Assembly: GCA_041743835.1 (NCBI GenBank)
Contig: JBGTLW010000164.1
Location: 1-11,618 of the forward strand
Origin: JBGTLW01 sp041743835
Lineage (GTDB): Bacteria > Planctomycetota > Phycisphaerae > Phycisphaerales > Phycisphaeraceae
Length of the DNA stretch: 11,618 bases
Direction: 5' to 3'
Positions 1 through 7,394 of this stretch are shown here, piece after piece. The position numbers and the translations under genes were made by a program. Every line of letters begins with the position of its first letter. Positions within the stretch are counted from its first letter, which is position 1. The notes beneath the pieces were generated by a model, which saw only the letters and a list, made by a program, of their open reading frames with translations, made no database searches and was not told the origin of the DNA.

Positions 1-300
1 GGCGAGGCGCTGCTGGCCAGCCTGTTCCTTGTGGATGGGCCGCAGGACCTGGTGCTTGGCTACGGGCTGACTTCGGCCAATGACTACTTCCGTGGCAAAG
101 TGACGTACCTAGGCCAGGCGGTGGACCCCGATCCCTTGCCAATAGACCCTGGCGGGCCCGTGAACCCAGGGGATCCGAGTGTGATCCCGACGCCCGCCGC
201 TGCGGTCAGCGGTCTGGTGTTGCTGGCGATTGTGGTTATGCGTCGTCGTGAAACGGTGTGGGCACACGCGGGGGGAGCGCGGGCGGACGCCCGCGGCTAA
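1..300 (+). CDS. 3' end of a secreted protein with a PEP-CTERM-like (PTP variant) C-terminal anchor
   Basis: The reading frame is open from the first base and ends at TAA 298-300, so the start lies before the window; the GTG at 31 is only an internal codon. About 99 residues are visible. The order is a short globular end (VLGYGLTSANDYFRGKV), a Pro/Asp/Gly-rich linker (PDPLPIDPGGPVNPGDP), then VIPTP, a hydrophobic helix (AAAVSGLVLLAIVVM) and an Arg cluster (RRR). Pro motif, helix and basic cluster are the layout of PEP-CTERM-type sorting signals, and the PTP form is common in planctomycetes. These signals are processed by an exosortase-like enzyme on the outer face of the inner membrane. Oddly, about 16 residues (ETVWAHAGG...) follow the RRR, whereas such proteins usually end within a few residues. 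The globular part was not recognised, so the function is unknown. The neighbouring gene converges on it. Confidence 0.7.
   Translation, partial: GEALLASLFLVDGPQDLVLGYGLTSANDYFRGKVTYLGQAVDPDPLPIDPGGPVNPGDPSVIPTPAAAVSGLVLLAIVVMRRRETVWAHAGGARADARG
278..295. terminator. Possible hairpin terminator between convergent genes
   Basis: A perfect 7-bp GC stem (278-284 with 289-295, loop GGAC) overlaps the end of the upstream gene and lies 42 bp from the stop of the convergent prepilin-like gene. No T-run follows on either strand, so it is not a canonical intrinsic terminator. It may simply reflect high GC content. No other structure is visible in the 36-bp gap 301-336. Confidence 0.2.
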
Positions 301-336
301 ACGGGGGCATCATGGGGTGCGGCGGGGGCGACCCGG

Positions 337-3300
337 TTAGGGTTGCTCGACCCAGACGGCGTTGAAGGCACCTACGCCGCTGCCGCCGGCGGCGCCGGGG
401 GGCAGGTCGTTGTAGAGGTTCTCCACCTGCCCCGCGTCCAGCCCACGGTCGTACACCGCGACACGGTTAAGTGTGCCCAGCCAGTTGCGTGAGCCGTCGG
501 CCTCAGCGCCGAAGAACAGCTTGAAGCTGCTGTCCCAGTCCAGCGTGCCCGTGCGGGCGACGGTCTGCACCAGGTTGCCATCGCGGTAGAGCGTGACGTT
601 GGTGCCGTCGTAGCTGAGGACCAGGTGATGCGGCGCGAGGGTCAGCCCGCCCGGCGACTCGATGTCCGGCGTGCCGTTGTGCCCGGTGTCGCTGGTGCGG
701 ACGCGTGCATGGAACTCGGTGTTGTGCTGCCCGAGCATGAAGCTGCGCGAGTCCAGCGAGGCGGCGTAGGAGACGATGCGCGCGGGCCCGGTCTGCCCGA
801 GGCTGGCGGGGGTGACGCGAAGCTCGAGCGCCATCTGATCGGTGGCGGTCAGCGCGGTGTGGAGCTTGGTGGCTGGGGCATCGGAGATGACGGAGGTGGG
901 TGCGGTGATGGTCAGCCCGCCGCCGTCGATCCACGCGATCGCGGCGGTGTCCTGCACGGTCATGTTCAAGGGATCGCCGAAGCCGCTGGTGTCCTCGACG
1001 ATGTAGCCGGGGAACGACGACGGCCCGGGGTCGCTTCCGCCTGCCAGATTCTGCACCTGATTGAGGTCCAGCGCCTGGTCGTAGATGCGGACATCATCGA
1101 TCCGACCTTTGAAGAAATCGCTAACCGGCGTGGGTAGGCCGACGCTGCTGTGCCGGGCGTCGGCGCCGAGGACGATCGGCTCGAAGTTGCCGGCCCCGCC
1201 GGAGGTCGCGCCGGTGCCGCCGATGTAGTTGTACGGGTCGCCGATCTCAGTGCCGTCCAGATACAGCCGCATCTTGTTGGGCCCCCACGTGAAGACCATG
1301 TGGTGCCACGTGTTGCTCTCGATGGCGGCGGCGGCGGTGAGGGGCCATGTCTCGCTGGTGCTTTGCAGCCGGGTCTTGACCTGCCCGGCCTCGATGATGA
1401 CGGTGAGGTGGCCGCCGGTGCCCAGGTTCAGGTGGTCTTTGGAGAAGATCGACTGGTTCTTGAATTTGTCTTCTGTGCGGAACCACAGCGACAGCGAGCC
1501 GGCGTCGAGCAGGTAGTCATCGTGGTGGGGTATGACCGCGTAGTCGTCGCTGCCATCGAATCGGACGGAGGTGCCGCTGCTGGCGATCGCCCCGCCCTGG
1601 CCTAGCGTGCCGCCGACGGTGTAGGTTCCGTCATTGCCCCGGGCCGAGTCCACCAGCGGCGGCTTGATGCCGGTGACGCTGGGCAGGTCCGTGTCCACAT
1701 GGATCTTGGCGTTGTTGTCCAGCGTGACCACACCGTGGGCGGTCATGCTGCCGAAGAGTTCGCCGTTGTTCTTCAACTCCACCTCGCCCTCGGTCTCGAC
1801 GCGGGCCGCGACCTTCGCGTTATTGTCGATCGTGAGCTTCTTGTTATCCAGGATCAGCAGGCGGAAATCCCCGGCCCGAGTGGAGTCGTTGTTGACCTTC
1901 GCGTTGTTCTTGAACTCCACCTTGTCATTGACGTACACCATCAGCGTAGCGCCGGGGTTGAGGATGACCTCCGCGTTGTTGTCCACGGTGAACTCTTCTT
2001 CACAGAGGATTCGCACGTGGCCGCTGATGTAGAGCTTGCCGTTGTTCTTGAGCTCCAGCTTGTCGAAGTGGCGGTCGCTGTTGAAGGTCTGGGTGTTGTT
2101 GATGCTGTAGTCGCCCTCGTTGGCGGGCATCCCCACGGGCCAGGTGATGGAGCTGGGCACGGGCATCGCTGCGCTGAGCGCAGTCTTTGTGCCGGTGAGC
2201 GTGGCGTTGTTCCCGACGTTGACGACGTTCGTCGGGTTGCTGCCGACGCCGGTGTAAACACTGCCATGGATCTGGCTGTTGTTAGCCAGCTTGATGCGGT
2301 TGTTGCCGGTGTGGTTGGTGGCGACGGTGGCCTCGGCGGTGACGTTGCCACCGCCATACTCCCCCGCGGCCGAGTCGTAGCTGTCGATCCTTGCGTTGTT
2401 CTTCAGCTCGACTGTGTTGTTGGACGCGACCCCGCCGCCCCCGCTGGTGGTCTCGTCAAGCCGCCAGTGCCCGACCAGTGTGGGCACGATCTTGATCTCA
2501 TTGAACTCATACAGCGCGAGCAACTGCGGCACGACGCCCTCGGCTTCCTCCTCGGCCGCAGCGGCCCCGTCATGGGTGAAAGCCTCGGCGGGGATGATCT
2601 GCTTACCCACGCCCGGGCCTTGCCACCGCACCTGCACGCCTGCTCCGCCGGTGCGCTCGAAGAAGTGAACGACGAAGCTGTGCGTCCCCGCTGTAAGTGT
2701 GATGGAACCGGAGCGCTCCTGCATGCTGTGCAGCCCGTCGTTGTTTACGACGCGTGTGCCGTTGATCCAAAGGTCGGAGCCGTCGTCGCTGGTGGTGTAG
2801 AACGTCCAGTTCCCGCCCGAGGGCACGGTGACGTAGCCGGTGTAGCGCACGCCGAAATAATCGCTTGGCCCGCCGTTGTAGAAGCTGCCGTTGGTGCTGC
2901 TGCGGTTGATGTTCGCAACGACTTCCGTGTACTCGGGGGTTCGGCCCCAGTCGATCTTGTCGATGCTGTTGAGGTTGTCGATGGGGTAGGTGTCGTACCA
3001 CGCGCTGTGGTAGTGCTGCGCCAACAGCCCGGCGACGGGGCCGGTCTGCACGCCCGGCGTGATCCGCGCCATGACCCGATGGGTCACACCCTTGAAGGTG
3101 CCGACGACGGTGACGGTGACGGGGTCGGTGGTGTTGTTGGTCAGGTCGCCGTCATCATCTTCAAACATGATGCGGAAGCTGCCCCCGCCGAAGTCCTGGC
3201 TGGCAAGCCAGACGCCATCGACCTGCTGTGTCCGCCAGTCTTCGCTGTTGCGGATGTACTCGATCGCGGCGGTGAGGCCCGATTCCGCGACGAGCCTGGC

Positions 3301-3468
3301 CGAGGCGTGGTGCGCGATGTTCTGCCCGATGGCCGCGGTCGGCCCCTGGCTGCTGAGGAAAGTCACGGCGAGGATGGTCGCCATGGTCATGGCGATCAGA
3401 ACCATCACCAGCGCCATCCCGCGTCGCGGGGTTTGGCGGGGGAGGTGTAGGCGGGGGGTTGTTGTCAT
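337..3468 (-). CDS. Giant pilin-like protein (GspK/PilX-type N-terminus) with PA14, beta-helix-like and nested LamG domains
   Basis: 1043 aa. The N-terminus TPRRG|MALVMVLIAM is a prepilin-like leader: basic, Gly17 before the predicted cleavage, then a hydrophobic helix. Position +5 is Met, not Glu, as expected for GspK/PilX-type tip subunits. After the stalk (residues 45-140, with FEDDDGDLTNN, a possible Ca-binding loop) comes a PA14 domain (about 143-298; SDDGSDLWINGTRVVNNDG is diagnostic). Next are a LamG-like first strand (LLALYEFNE, about 316-324), a second LamG start (LVGHWRLDE, 331-339), a beta-helix-like domain rich in NNA repeats (about 352-600), the rest of one LamG (601-812) and the rest of another (820-1025). 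The protein ends in VWVEQP. GspK is usually about 300 aa, so this one carries a large head. It is the last of four genes on this strand and overlaps the previous stop by ATGA (3465-3468), which suggests translational coupling; no clear Shine-Dalgarno sequence was seen. It is a paralogue of the upstream gene. Likely role: surface- or filament-tip-displayed binding protein. Domains are confident; the role is inference. Confidence 0.85.
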   Translation of the reverse strand: MTTTPRLHLPRQTPRRGMALVMVLIAMTMATILAVTFLSSQGPTAAIGQNIAHHASARLVAESGLTAAIEYIRNSEDWRTQQVDGVWLASQDFGGGSFRIMFEDDDGDLTNNTTDPVTVTVVGTFKGVTHRVMARITPGVQTGPVAGLLAQHYHSAWYDTYPIDNLNSIDKIDWGRTPEYTEVVANINRSSTNGSFYNGGPSDYFGVRYTGYVTVPSGGNWTFYTTSDDGSDLWINGTRVVNNDGLHSMQERSGSITLTAGTHSFVVHFFERTGGAGVQVRWQGPGVGKQIIPAEAFTHDGAAAAEEEAEGVVPQLLALYEFNEIKIVPTLVGHWRLDETTSGGGGVASNNTVELKNNARIDSYDSAAGEYGGGNVTAEATVATNHTGNNRIKLANNSQIHGSVYTGVGSNPTNVVNVGNNATLTGTKTALSAAMPVPSSITWPVGMPANEGDYSINNTQTFNSDRHFDKLELKNNGKLYISGHVRILCEEEFTVDNNAEVILNPGATLMVYVNDKVEFKNNAKVNNDSTRAGDFRLLILDNKKLTIDNNAKVAARVETEGEVELKNNGELFGSMTAHGVVTLDNNAKIHVDTDLPSVTGIKPPLVDSARGNDGTYTVGGTLGQGGAIASSGTSVRFDGSDDYAVIPHHDDYLLDAGSLSLWFRTEDKFKNQSIFSKDHLNLGTGGHLTVIIEAGQVKTRLQSTSETWPLTAAAAIESNTWHHMVFTWGPNKMRLYLDGTEIGDPYNYIGGTGATSGGAGNFEPIVLGADARHSSVGLPTPVSDFFKGRIDDVRIYDQALDLNQVQNLAGGSDPGPSSFPGYIVEDTSGFGDPLNMTVQDTAAIAWIDGGGLTITAPTSVISDAPATKLHTALTATDQMALELRVTPASLGQTGPARIVSYAASLDSRSFMLGQHNTEFHARVRTSDTGHNGTPDIESPGGLTLAPHHLVLSYDGTNVTLYRDGNLVQTVARTGTLDWDSSFKLFFGAEADGSRNWLGTLNRVAVYDRGLDAGQVENLYNDLPPGAAGGSGVGAFNAVWVEQP
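394..2526 (-). other. Doubly nested LamG(LamG(beta-helix-like)) block in the 1043-aa protein
   Basis: Residues about 315-1025. LLALYEFNE (316-324) looks like the opening strand of a LamG domain whose expected continuation, IVEDTSGFGDPLNMTV, appears only at about 823-838. Likewise LVGHWRLDETTSG (331-343) opens a LamG whose continuation, LVDSARGNDGTYTVGG, resumes at about 605. The beta-helix-like domain fills the inner gap and the inner LamG fills the outer gap. The assignment comes from matching LamG consensus pieces by eye and needs a structure prediction. Confidence 0.6.
1711..2400 (-). repeat. Asn-Asn (NNA/NNG) ladder repeats in the beta-helix-like domain
   Basis: Ten Asn-Asn pairs (first Asn at residues 357, 396, 420, 457, 475, 497, 521, 549, 567, 585) mostly sit in a pattern of hydrophobic, Lys/Asp, Asn-Asn-Ala/Gly, x, hydrophobic: LKNNARI, LKNNGKL, VDNNAEV, FKNNAKV, IDNNAKV, LKNNGEL, LDNNAKI. 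The last three are exactly 18 residues apart. On the + strand this appears as recurring GCGTTGTT blocks. Regularly stacked Asn pairs fit an asparagine ladder on the turns of a right-handed beta-helix. The equivalent region of the paralogue keeps the domain but has only traces (LNNNAVI, GNARI). Confidence 0.75.
2575..3042 (-). other. PA14 domain cassette
   Basis: Residues about 143-298 of the 1043-aa protein. It starts VAGLLAQHYHSAWYDTYP and continues through TVPSGGNWTFYTTSDDG, SDLWINGTRVVNNDG and HFFERTGGAGVQVRWQGPG, a full-length PA14. PA14 is a beta-barrel carbohydrate- or ligand-binding domain in many secreted enzymes and adhesins. It occupies the slot where the paralogue has a Rossmann-like module and an extra LamG. 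Confidence 0.88.
3465..3468 (-). other. ATGA stop/start overlap between the two giant paralogues
   Basis: Read on the minus strand, ATGA contains the start codon of the 1043-aa gene (3468-3466) and the TGA stop of the 1292-aa gene (3467-3465). No good Shine-Dalgarno sequence precedes this start, so reinitiation by terminating ribosomes is the likely mode of translation. Confidence 0.85.
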
Positions 3469-6400
3469 GGCGATTCAATCCAATTGGTTTTGAGTATGGT
3501 GGCGACGCCCAGCCCCGGCGCCAGGCCGTTGAACACATTGCTGGCCTGCCTGTCGTTGAATGCGCGGTCGTAGATGGCGACGCGCTGCAGGGTGCCTAGC
3601 CACGGCTGGCTGCCGCCGGCTTCGGACGCCAGCGTGAGCGCCGCCGCCGCGTCCCACCCGGTCAGTGCGCCGGTGAGTGGCGCGGTCTTTGCCACGGAGC
3701 CTTGGCGGTAGAAGGTGAGTTGCGTGCCGTCGTAGGACACGATCAGGTGCTCCACAGCCTCCGCATTGAGCACCGGGTCCGAGTCGATCGCGCTGCTGCC
3801 AGCCGCCCCGGTTTCCACTGTGCGCAGGCGGGTGGTGAAGCGGTCGCCGGATTGGCCGACCATGAAGTTGCGGTTGCTGCCGCTGTGCGACATGGTCACG
3901 ATGCGGGCCGGGCCGGATTGCGTGATATTGGCTGGGATGTACTTGATTTCCACGCTGAACTGGTTGGTTTCGCCCACGGCTTCGGCGATCTTGGTGGCGG
4001 GGTTGCGTGAGGCAATGGATTGCGGCTTGTCGATGCGGAGCCCCGCGCCGGGCAGCCACGTCACCGCCGAGGTCGCGGGGATCGCCAGGTCGAGTGCCGC
4101 CCCGAAACTTGCGGTGTCGGGCACGGTCGATGCCGCGAGTGTCGAGTTGCCAAGCGGGTTGCCCGCGATGAGTTTCACGATCTGCGGGGTATCCAAGGCA
4201 TAGCTGTAGATGCGTACGTCATCGAGTCGGCCGGCGAACGGCTGGTAGGTGGCGAGCGAGCCCGCGGGCGCCGATTCGTTGTTGATGCCTAGGCCGATGC
4301 GTTCGTAGTTGCCTTTGCCGCCGGAGGTCTTGCTCATGCCGCCGACGTAATCGTTGGTTGCGACCTGTGTGCCGTCGATGTGCAGGGTCATGCCGTTTGG
4401 CCCGAACGCCATCGCGACGTGGTACCAGCGTGCCGAGAGGATCGGTCCGGAGTTCAGGTCGTGGTTGGCGGTGGTGCTGGAGAGGCGGGCGAGGACGCGT
4501 CCGCCGGTCAGGCGGATGTTGAGGTGTCCGCCGGTGCCGTACCCGCTGGCGTCCTTGGAGAACAGGCCCTGGTCCTTGCCCGCGTCGTCTGCTCGGAACC
4601 AGAACGCGATTGTCCCGCTGTCGAGCAGGTAGTCGTCGTGGTGGGGGATATCGACGTGGCCGGTGCTGCCATTGAGGCGGATGGAGTTGCCGGTGTGGGC
4701 CGCGGCTCCGGGTTGTTGCGCGGTGAGGCCGCCGCGTAGTTGTCCCATGTTGGTCGCCATCTCATCGACCGCGGGCGGGTCATCGATGCCGATGCTCGGC
4801 AGGCTGACATCGAGGTGGACCCGTGCCCGGTCATCGATGTAGATGTCGTCGCGGGCCGTCGCCGAGCCGAAGAACTCTGCATCGCCGCGCACATAGAGCG
4901 TGCGGTCGGTGTGTAGCACGGCACTGACATTTGCGTTGCCCTGGATCACTGCGTCGTAGGACGTGCTGGTCCCGATGATGGACAGCTTGGCGGGCCTTGA
5001 CGTATCGGCGTTGAGGAGGCTTGTGTCTGTGGCGGTGAACGCCCGGCCGGTGTAGATCGTGAGGCTTGACCCGTCGGGTATGACGATGCGGGCATTGCCA
5101 TTGGCTGTGAACGCACGCGTGCAATAGATCACGCGATGGCCGGACACGGTGATGACCGCGTTGTTGTTGAGCGTGAGATTTTGATAGGTGCGATTGCTGT
5201 CGAGGGTGATGGCTGTGGCGATGGTCTGGTCGCCGAGGCTTGGGGGCATGCCCGTGGGCGCAACGCCGTCGGGGATGGGGACGCTCTTGGTCAGCGCGAG
5301 CCGTTGGCCGTTGATGGTGCCCAGGTGCCCGCTGATGACCTGGCTCGGGTTGCCACCCACACCGCAGTAGGCATTGCCGTAGAGGCTCGCGCTGGTGTCC
5401 AGTGCGAAGTCGCCCGACGTGGTGGAGTTGGTCGAGGCCAAGGCATTGCTCCCGGCTGTGGCGATGTCGTATGGCCCCTTGCTGCCGAAGTAGCTGTCGA
5501 TGCGGGCGGTCTTGTGCACCCTGAAATCATCAGCAGCCGCGATGCCACCGCCTGCGGTGCCCGCGTCGTTCAGGGCCCAGTGCCCGACGAGCGCGGGCGC
5601 GGGCTTGACTTCCTCGAAGGAGTACGCTGCGATCAGCCGCGGGGCCTTGCCGCTGGCCTCGCCCTCACGGTAGAGCACGCGGAGCTCGGCGGCACTGACG
5701 GCATAGTTGTAGAACCGCACATCGTCGATCTTGCCATCGAATCGGTCATACCCCGCTGCGCCGGATCGGCCACCGATGAAGAGCGGGCGCGTGTCCGTGC
5801 CCAGCGTCGCGGTGTGGCTGACCCCGTTGCCATTGTCGGGTTGGCCGTTGAGGTAGATGCGCACGGTGCTTCCGTCCCATGTGCCCGCGATGTGCGACCA
5901 GGTGTTCAGCGGCAGGGTGGTGTTCCCCATCACGCCGTAGTCGTCGTAGGTGTCCAGGAAGAGGGTCGCTTTGCCGTCCTTGACCGCGAACTGCCAGTTG
6001 TTGGGGTTGCCCTCGCCCTTGCGGAGGACGACGTTGACATTGGACCCCGAGCCGAAGCTTTCGGGTCGGACCCACGCGGTGATGGTGAGCGCTCGGGTGA
6101 CCTGGAAGTCGCTGTGGTTGAGGATGTTGATGTAGTCGTCGTGGCCATCGAAGTCCACCGCCCCGATGACCTGGCCAAGCGACCAGACCGCGCCGCCGAG
6201 CACATCGCCGTGGTGCTCGCCGCGTGAATCTCTGGCGACGGTGCCGCTGGTCTCATCGAGCATCCAGTGCGCCAGCGCCGGCGGGCCTTGCGGTGGTGAG
6301 GCCGCCCACACCAGCGATCGCTTGAGGATCGTCAGGCCGTCGGTATTGAGGTTGCCAAACGGCATGTCCGCCGAGTTGCCCCACGGTAACCAGACCCGCC

Positions 6401-7343
6401 TGCCCACGGCCGTGCTGCCATCGGACAGGGCACCGCCCGCATCAACAACCACCAGCGCATCGTGGCCGCCGACCGACGTGCGGATGAGCGTGCGGACGCC
6501 CGACTTGATCGGCGCGGTGATCCGCACGATGTCGTCTGACTCGGTGAAGATATCCAGGGGCCCGTTGAGGAACGGCTCGGTGATGTAGTGCGCGGTGTCG
6601 CTCACCGTCACGCCCACGCCCGTGGTGTGGCTGGGGACCGCGGTGGAGAGCTTGAGTGATTGCCATTGCTTGGGGTTCGCCACCACCACACCGATTGGTG
6701 AATTGAGCAGCTTCTCCCGCAGGCTGCTGTACGTCGCGGTGGGGGAGACCCAGACGACATCATTGAGCGCGAATTGCTCGTTGAACGCGGCCTGCGAATC
6801 GCCATCGTCGATCAACACGACGTTGTATTCCCACGCCTGCGCCTGCTTCACGCGCAGGATGTCCTGGGCGTGCGGCGACGTGGCATCCCCGACGACCAGC
6901 AGCAGGTTGTTGGCCGCGGGCGGGACGGTGGGGGTGATCCGTGCGCTAACGGTGTGGGTTACACCCTGGAACTCGCCGATGGCCCAGACGGTGCAGATGT
7001 CCGACTCGTTGTTGGTCAGGTCGCCGTCGGTGTCTTCAAACAGGATGCGGAAGCTGCCCCCGGCATACGGCTGCTTGGCGAGCCAGTAGCCCTCGGCCTG
7101 CTCGGTGCGCCAGCTCTCGGTCTGCTTCACGTACTCGAGCGCGGTGGTCAGGCCGGTCTCTGCGATGAGCCTTGCCTTGGCGTGACGATCGATGTTGGTG
7201 CTGATGCCGTGGGTGGTGCTCTGGCCGACCAGGAAGGTGACGGCGGCGATGGTCCCCACAATCAGGGCAATGAGCACCAGTGCCATCGCCATACCACGAC
7301 GGTGGGCGGGCCGGGGTCCGGTGGGTGTGGTGGCGAGTGGCAT
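3465..7343 (-). CDS. Giant pilin-like protein (GspK/PilX-type N-terminus) with Rossmann-like, LamG and nested LamG/beta-helix-like domains
   Basis: 1292 aa. The leader PAHRRG|MAMALVLIALI gives predicted cleavage after Gly17; +5 is Leu, as in GspK/PilX-like subunits that lack Glu5. Residues 45-140 match the downstream paralogue closely (ARLIAETGLTTALEYV, FEDTDGDLTNN). Residues about 144-347 form a Rossmann-like alpha/beta module (LLLVVGDATSPHAQD, YNVVLIDDGD, closing in LTILKRSLVWAA), resembling a domain of large secreted proteins whose function I cannot name. A complete LamG follows (about 354-562: AHWMLDETSGTVARDSRG to GKIDDVRFYNYAVS). From about 569 onward it is collinear with the paralogue: LIAAYSFEE, LVGHWALND, beta-helix-like domain (about 603-852), LamG (853-1062), LamG remainder (1071-1276), tail NWIESP. 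The ATG at 7343 is 51 bp after the preceding stop, with only a weak purine stretch (AGAAG) upstream. Its role is probably a pilus-tip or surface-anchored binding protein, by inference. Confidence 0.85.
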   Translation of the reverse strand: MPLATTPTGPRPAHRRGMAMALVLIALIVGTIAAVTFLVGQSTTHGISTNIDRHAKARLIAETGLTTALEYVKQTESWRTEQAEGYWLAKQPYAGGSFRILFEDTDGDLTNNESDICTVWAIGEFQGVTHTVSARITPTVPPAANNLLLVVGDATSPHAQDILRVKQAQAWEYNVVLIDDGDSQAAFNEQFALNDVVWVSPTATYSSLREKLLNSPIGVVVANPKQWQSLKLSTAVPSHTTGVGVTVSDTAHYITEPFLNGPLDIFTESDDIVRITAPIKSGVRTLIRTSVGGHDALVVVDAGGALSDGSTAVGRRVWLPWGNSADMPFGNLNTDGLTILKRSLVWAASPPQGPPALAHWMLDETSGTVARDSRGEHHGDVLGGAVWSLGQVIGAVDFDGHDDYINILNHSDFQVTRALTITAWVRPESFGSGSNVNVVLRKGEGNPNNWQFAVKDGKATLFLDTYDDYGVMGNTTLPLNTWSHIAGTWDGSTVRIYLNGQPDNGNGVSHTATLGTDTRPLFIGGRSGAAGYDRFDGKIDDVRFYNYAVSAAELRVLYREGEASGKAPRLIAAYSFEEVKPAPALVGHWALNDAGTAGGGIAAADDFRVHKTARIDSYFGSKGPYDIATAGSNALASTNSTTSGDFALDTSASLYGNAYCGVGGNPSQVISGHLGTINGQRLALTKSVPIPDGVAPTGMPPSLGDQTIATAITLDSNRTYQNLTLNNNAVITVSGHRVIYCTRAFTANGNARIVIPDGSSLTIYTGRAFTATDTSLLNADTSRPAKLSIIGTSTSYDAVIQGNANVSAVLHTDRTLYVRGDAEFFGSATARDDIYIDDRARVHLDVSLPSIGIDDPPAVDEMATNMGQLRGGLTAQQPGAAAHTGNSIRLNGSTGHVDIPHHDDYLLDSGTIAFWFRADDAGKDQGLFSKDASGYGTGGHLNIRLTGGRVLARLSSTTANHDLNSGPILSARWYHVAMAFGPNGMTLHIDGTQVATNDYVGGMSKTSGGKGNYERIGLGINNESAPAGSLATYQPFAGRLDDVRIYSYALDTPQIVKLIAGNPLGNSTLAASTVPDTASFGAALDLAIPATSAVTWLPGAGLRIDKPQSIASRNPATKIAEAVGETNQFSVEIKYIPANITQSGPARIVTMSHSGSNRNFMVGQSGDRFTTRLRTVETGAAGSSAIDSDPVLNAEAVEHLIVSYDGTQLTFYRQGSVAKTAPLTGALTGWDAAAALTLASEAGGSQPWLGTLQRVAIYDRAFNDRQASNVFNGLAPGLGVATILKTNWIESP
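3519..5636 (-). other. Doubly nested LamG(LamG(beta-helix-like)) block in the 1292-aa protein
   Basis: Residues about 570-1275. The order is the same as in the paralogue: LIAAYSFEE (570-578), LVGHWALND (585-593), beta-helix-like domain to about 852, inner LamG from PPAVDEMATN to about 1062, then STVPDTASFGAALDLAI (from 1072), the expected continuation of the strand at 570-578. The beta-helix-like domain shares SGHRVIYC with SGHVRILC of the paralogue. Two diverged paralogues with the same break points argue against an artefact. Confidence 0.6.
5646..6914 (-). other. Variable cassette: Rossmann-like module plus an uninterrupted LamG
   Basis: Residues about 144-566 of the 1292-aa protein. The first part alternates strands and helices (LLLVVGDAT, YNVVLIDDGD, DVVWVSPTATYSSL, IGVVVANPKQWQSL) and ends in WLPWGNSADMPFGNL and LKRSLVWAA. 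That pattern is seen in ThuA/GATase-like modules, but no catalytic residues were identified. The LamG part is canonical and unbroken, a useful contrast to the split LamG domains downstream. The segment replaces the PA14 domain of the paralogue. Confidence 0.65.
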
Positions 7344-7394
7344 TGGTGTGCTTCTGTCGCGTGGTGTTGCTGATTACTGGGATGCTGTTTGGGT
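7344..7394 (-). other. 51-bp intergenic gap within the prepilin cluster
   Basis: This is the only non-overlapping junction in the four-gene cluster. No T-run hairpin and no convincing promoter were seen, so the genes are probably co-transcribed across it. Confidence 0.4.

Noticed and set aside
1711..2400. Repeated GCGTTGTT blocks considered as a CRISPR-like or non-coding repeat array
   Set aside because: The spacing is irregular, units are short and imperfect, and the period follows the codon frame of Asn-Asn repeats in an intact reading frame.
1699..3450. Long open frame (583 codons) on the plus strand opposite the 1043-aa gene
   Set aside because: It is antisense to a gene with clear PA14 and LamG domains. 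Its translation is Val/Asp/Gly-rich without any recognisable motif, as expected from codon bias in GC-rich DNA.
5136..6227. Open frame of 363 codons on the plus strand opposite the 1292-aa gene
   Set aside because: Same reason: an antisense shadow of LamG and beta-helix-like coding sequence, with low-complexity composition and no family resemblance.
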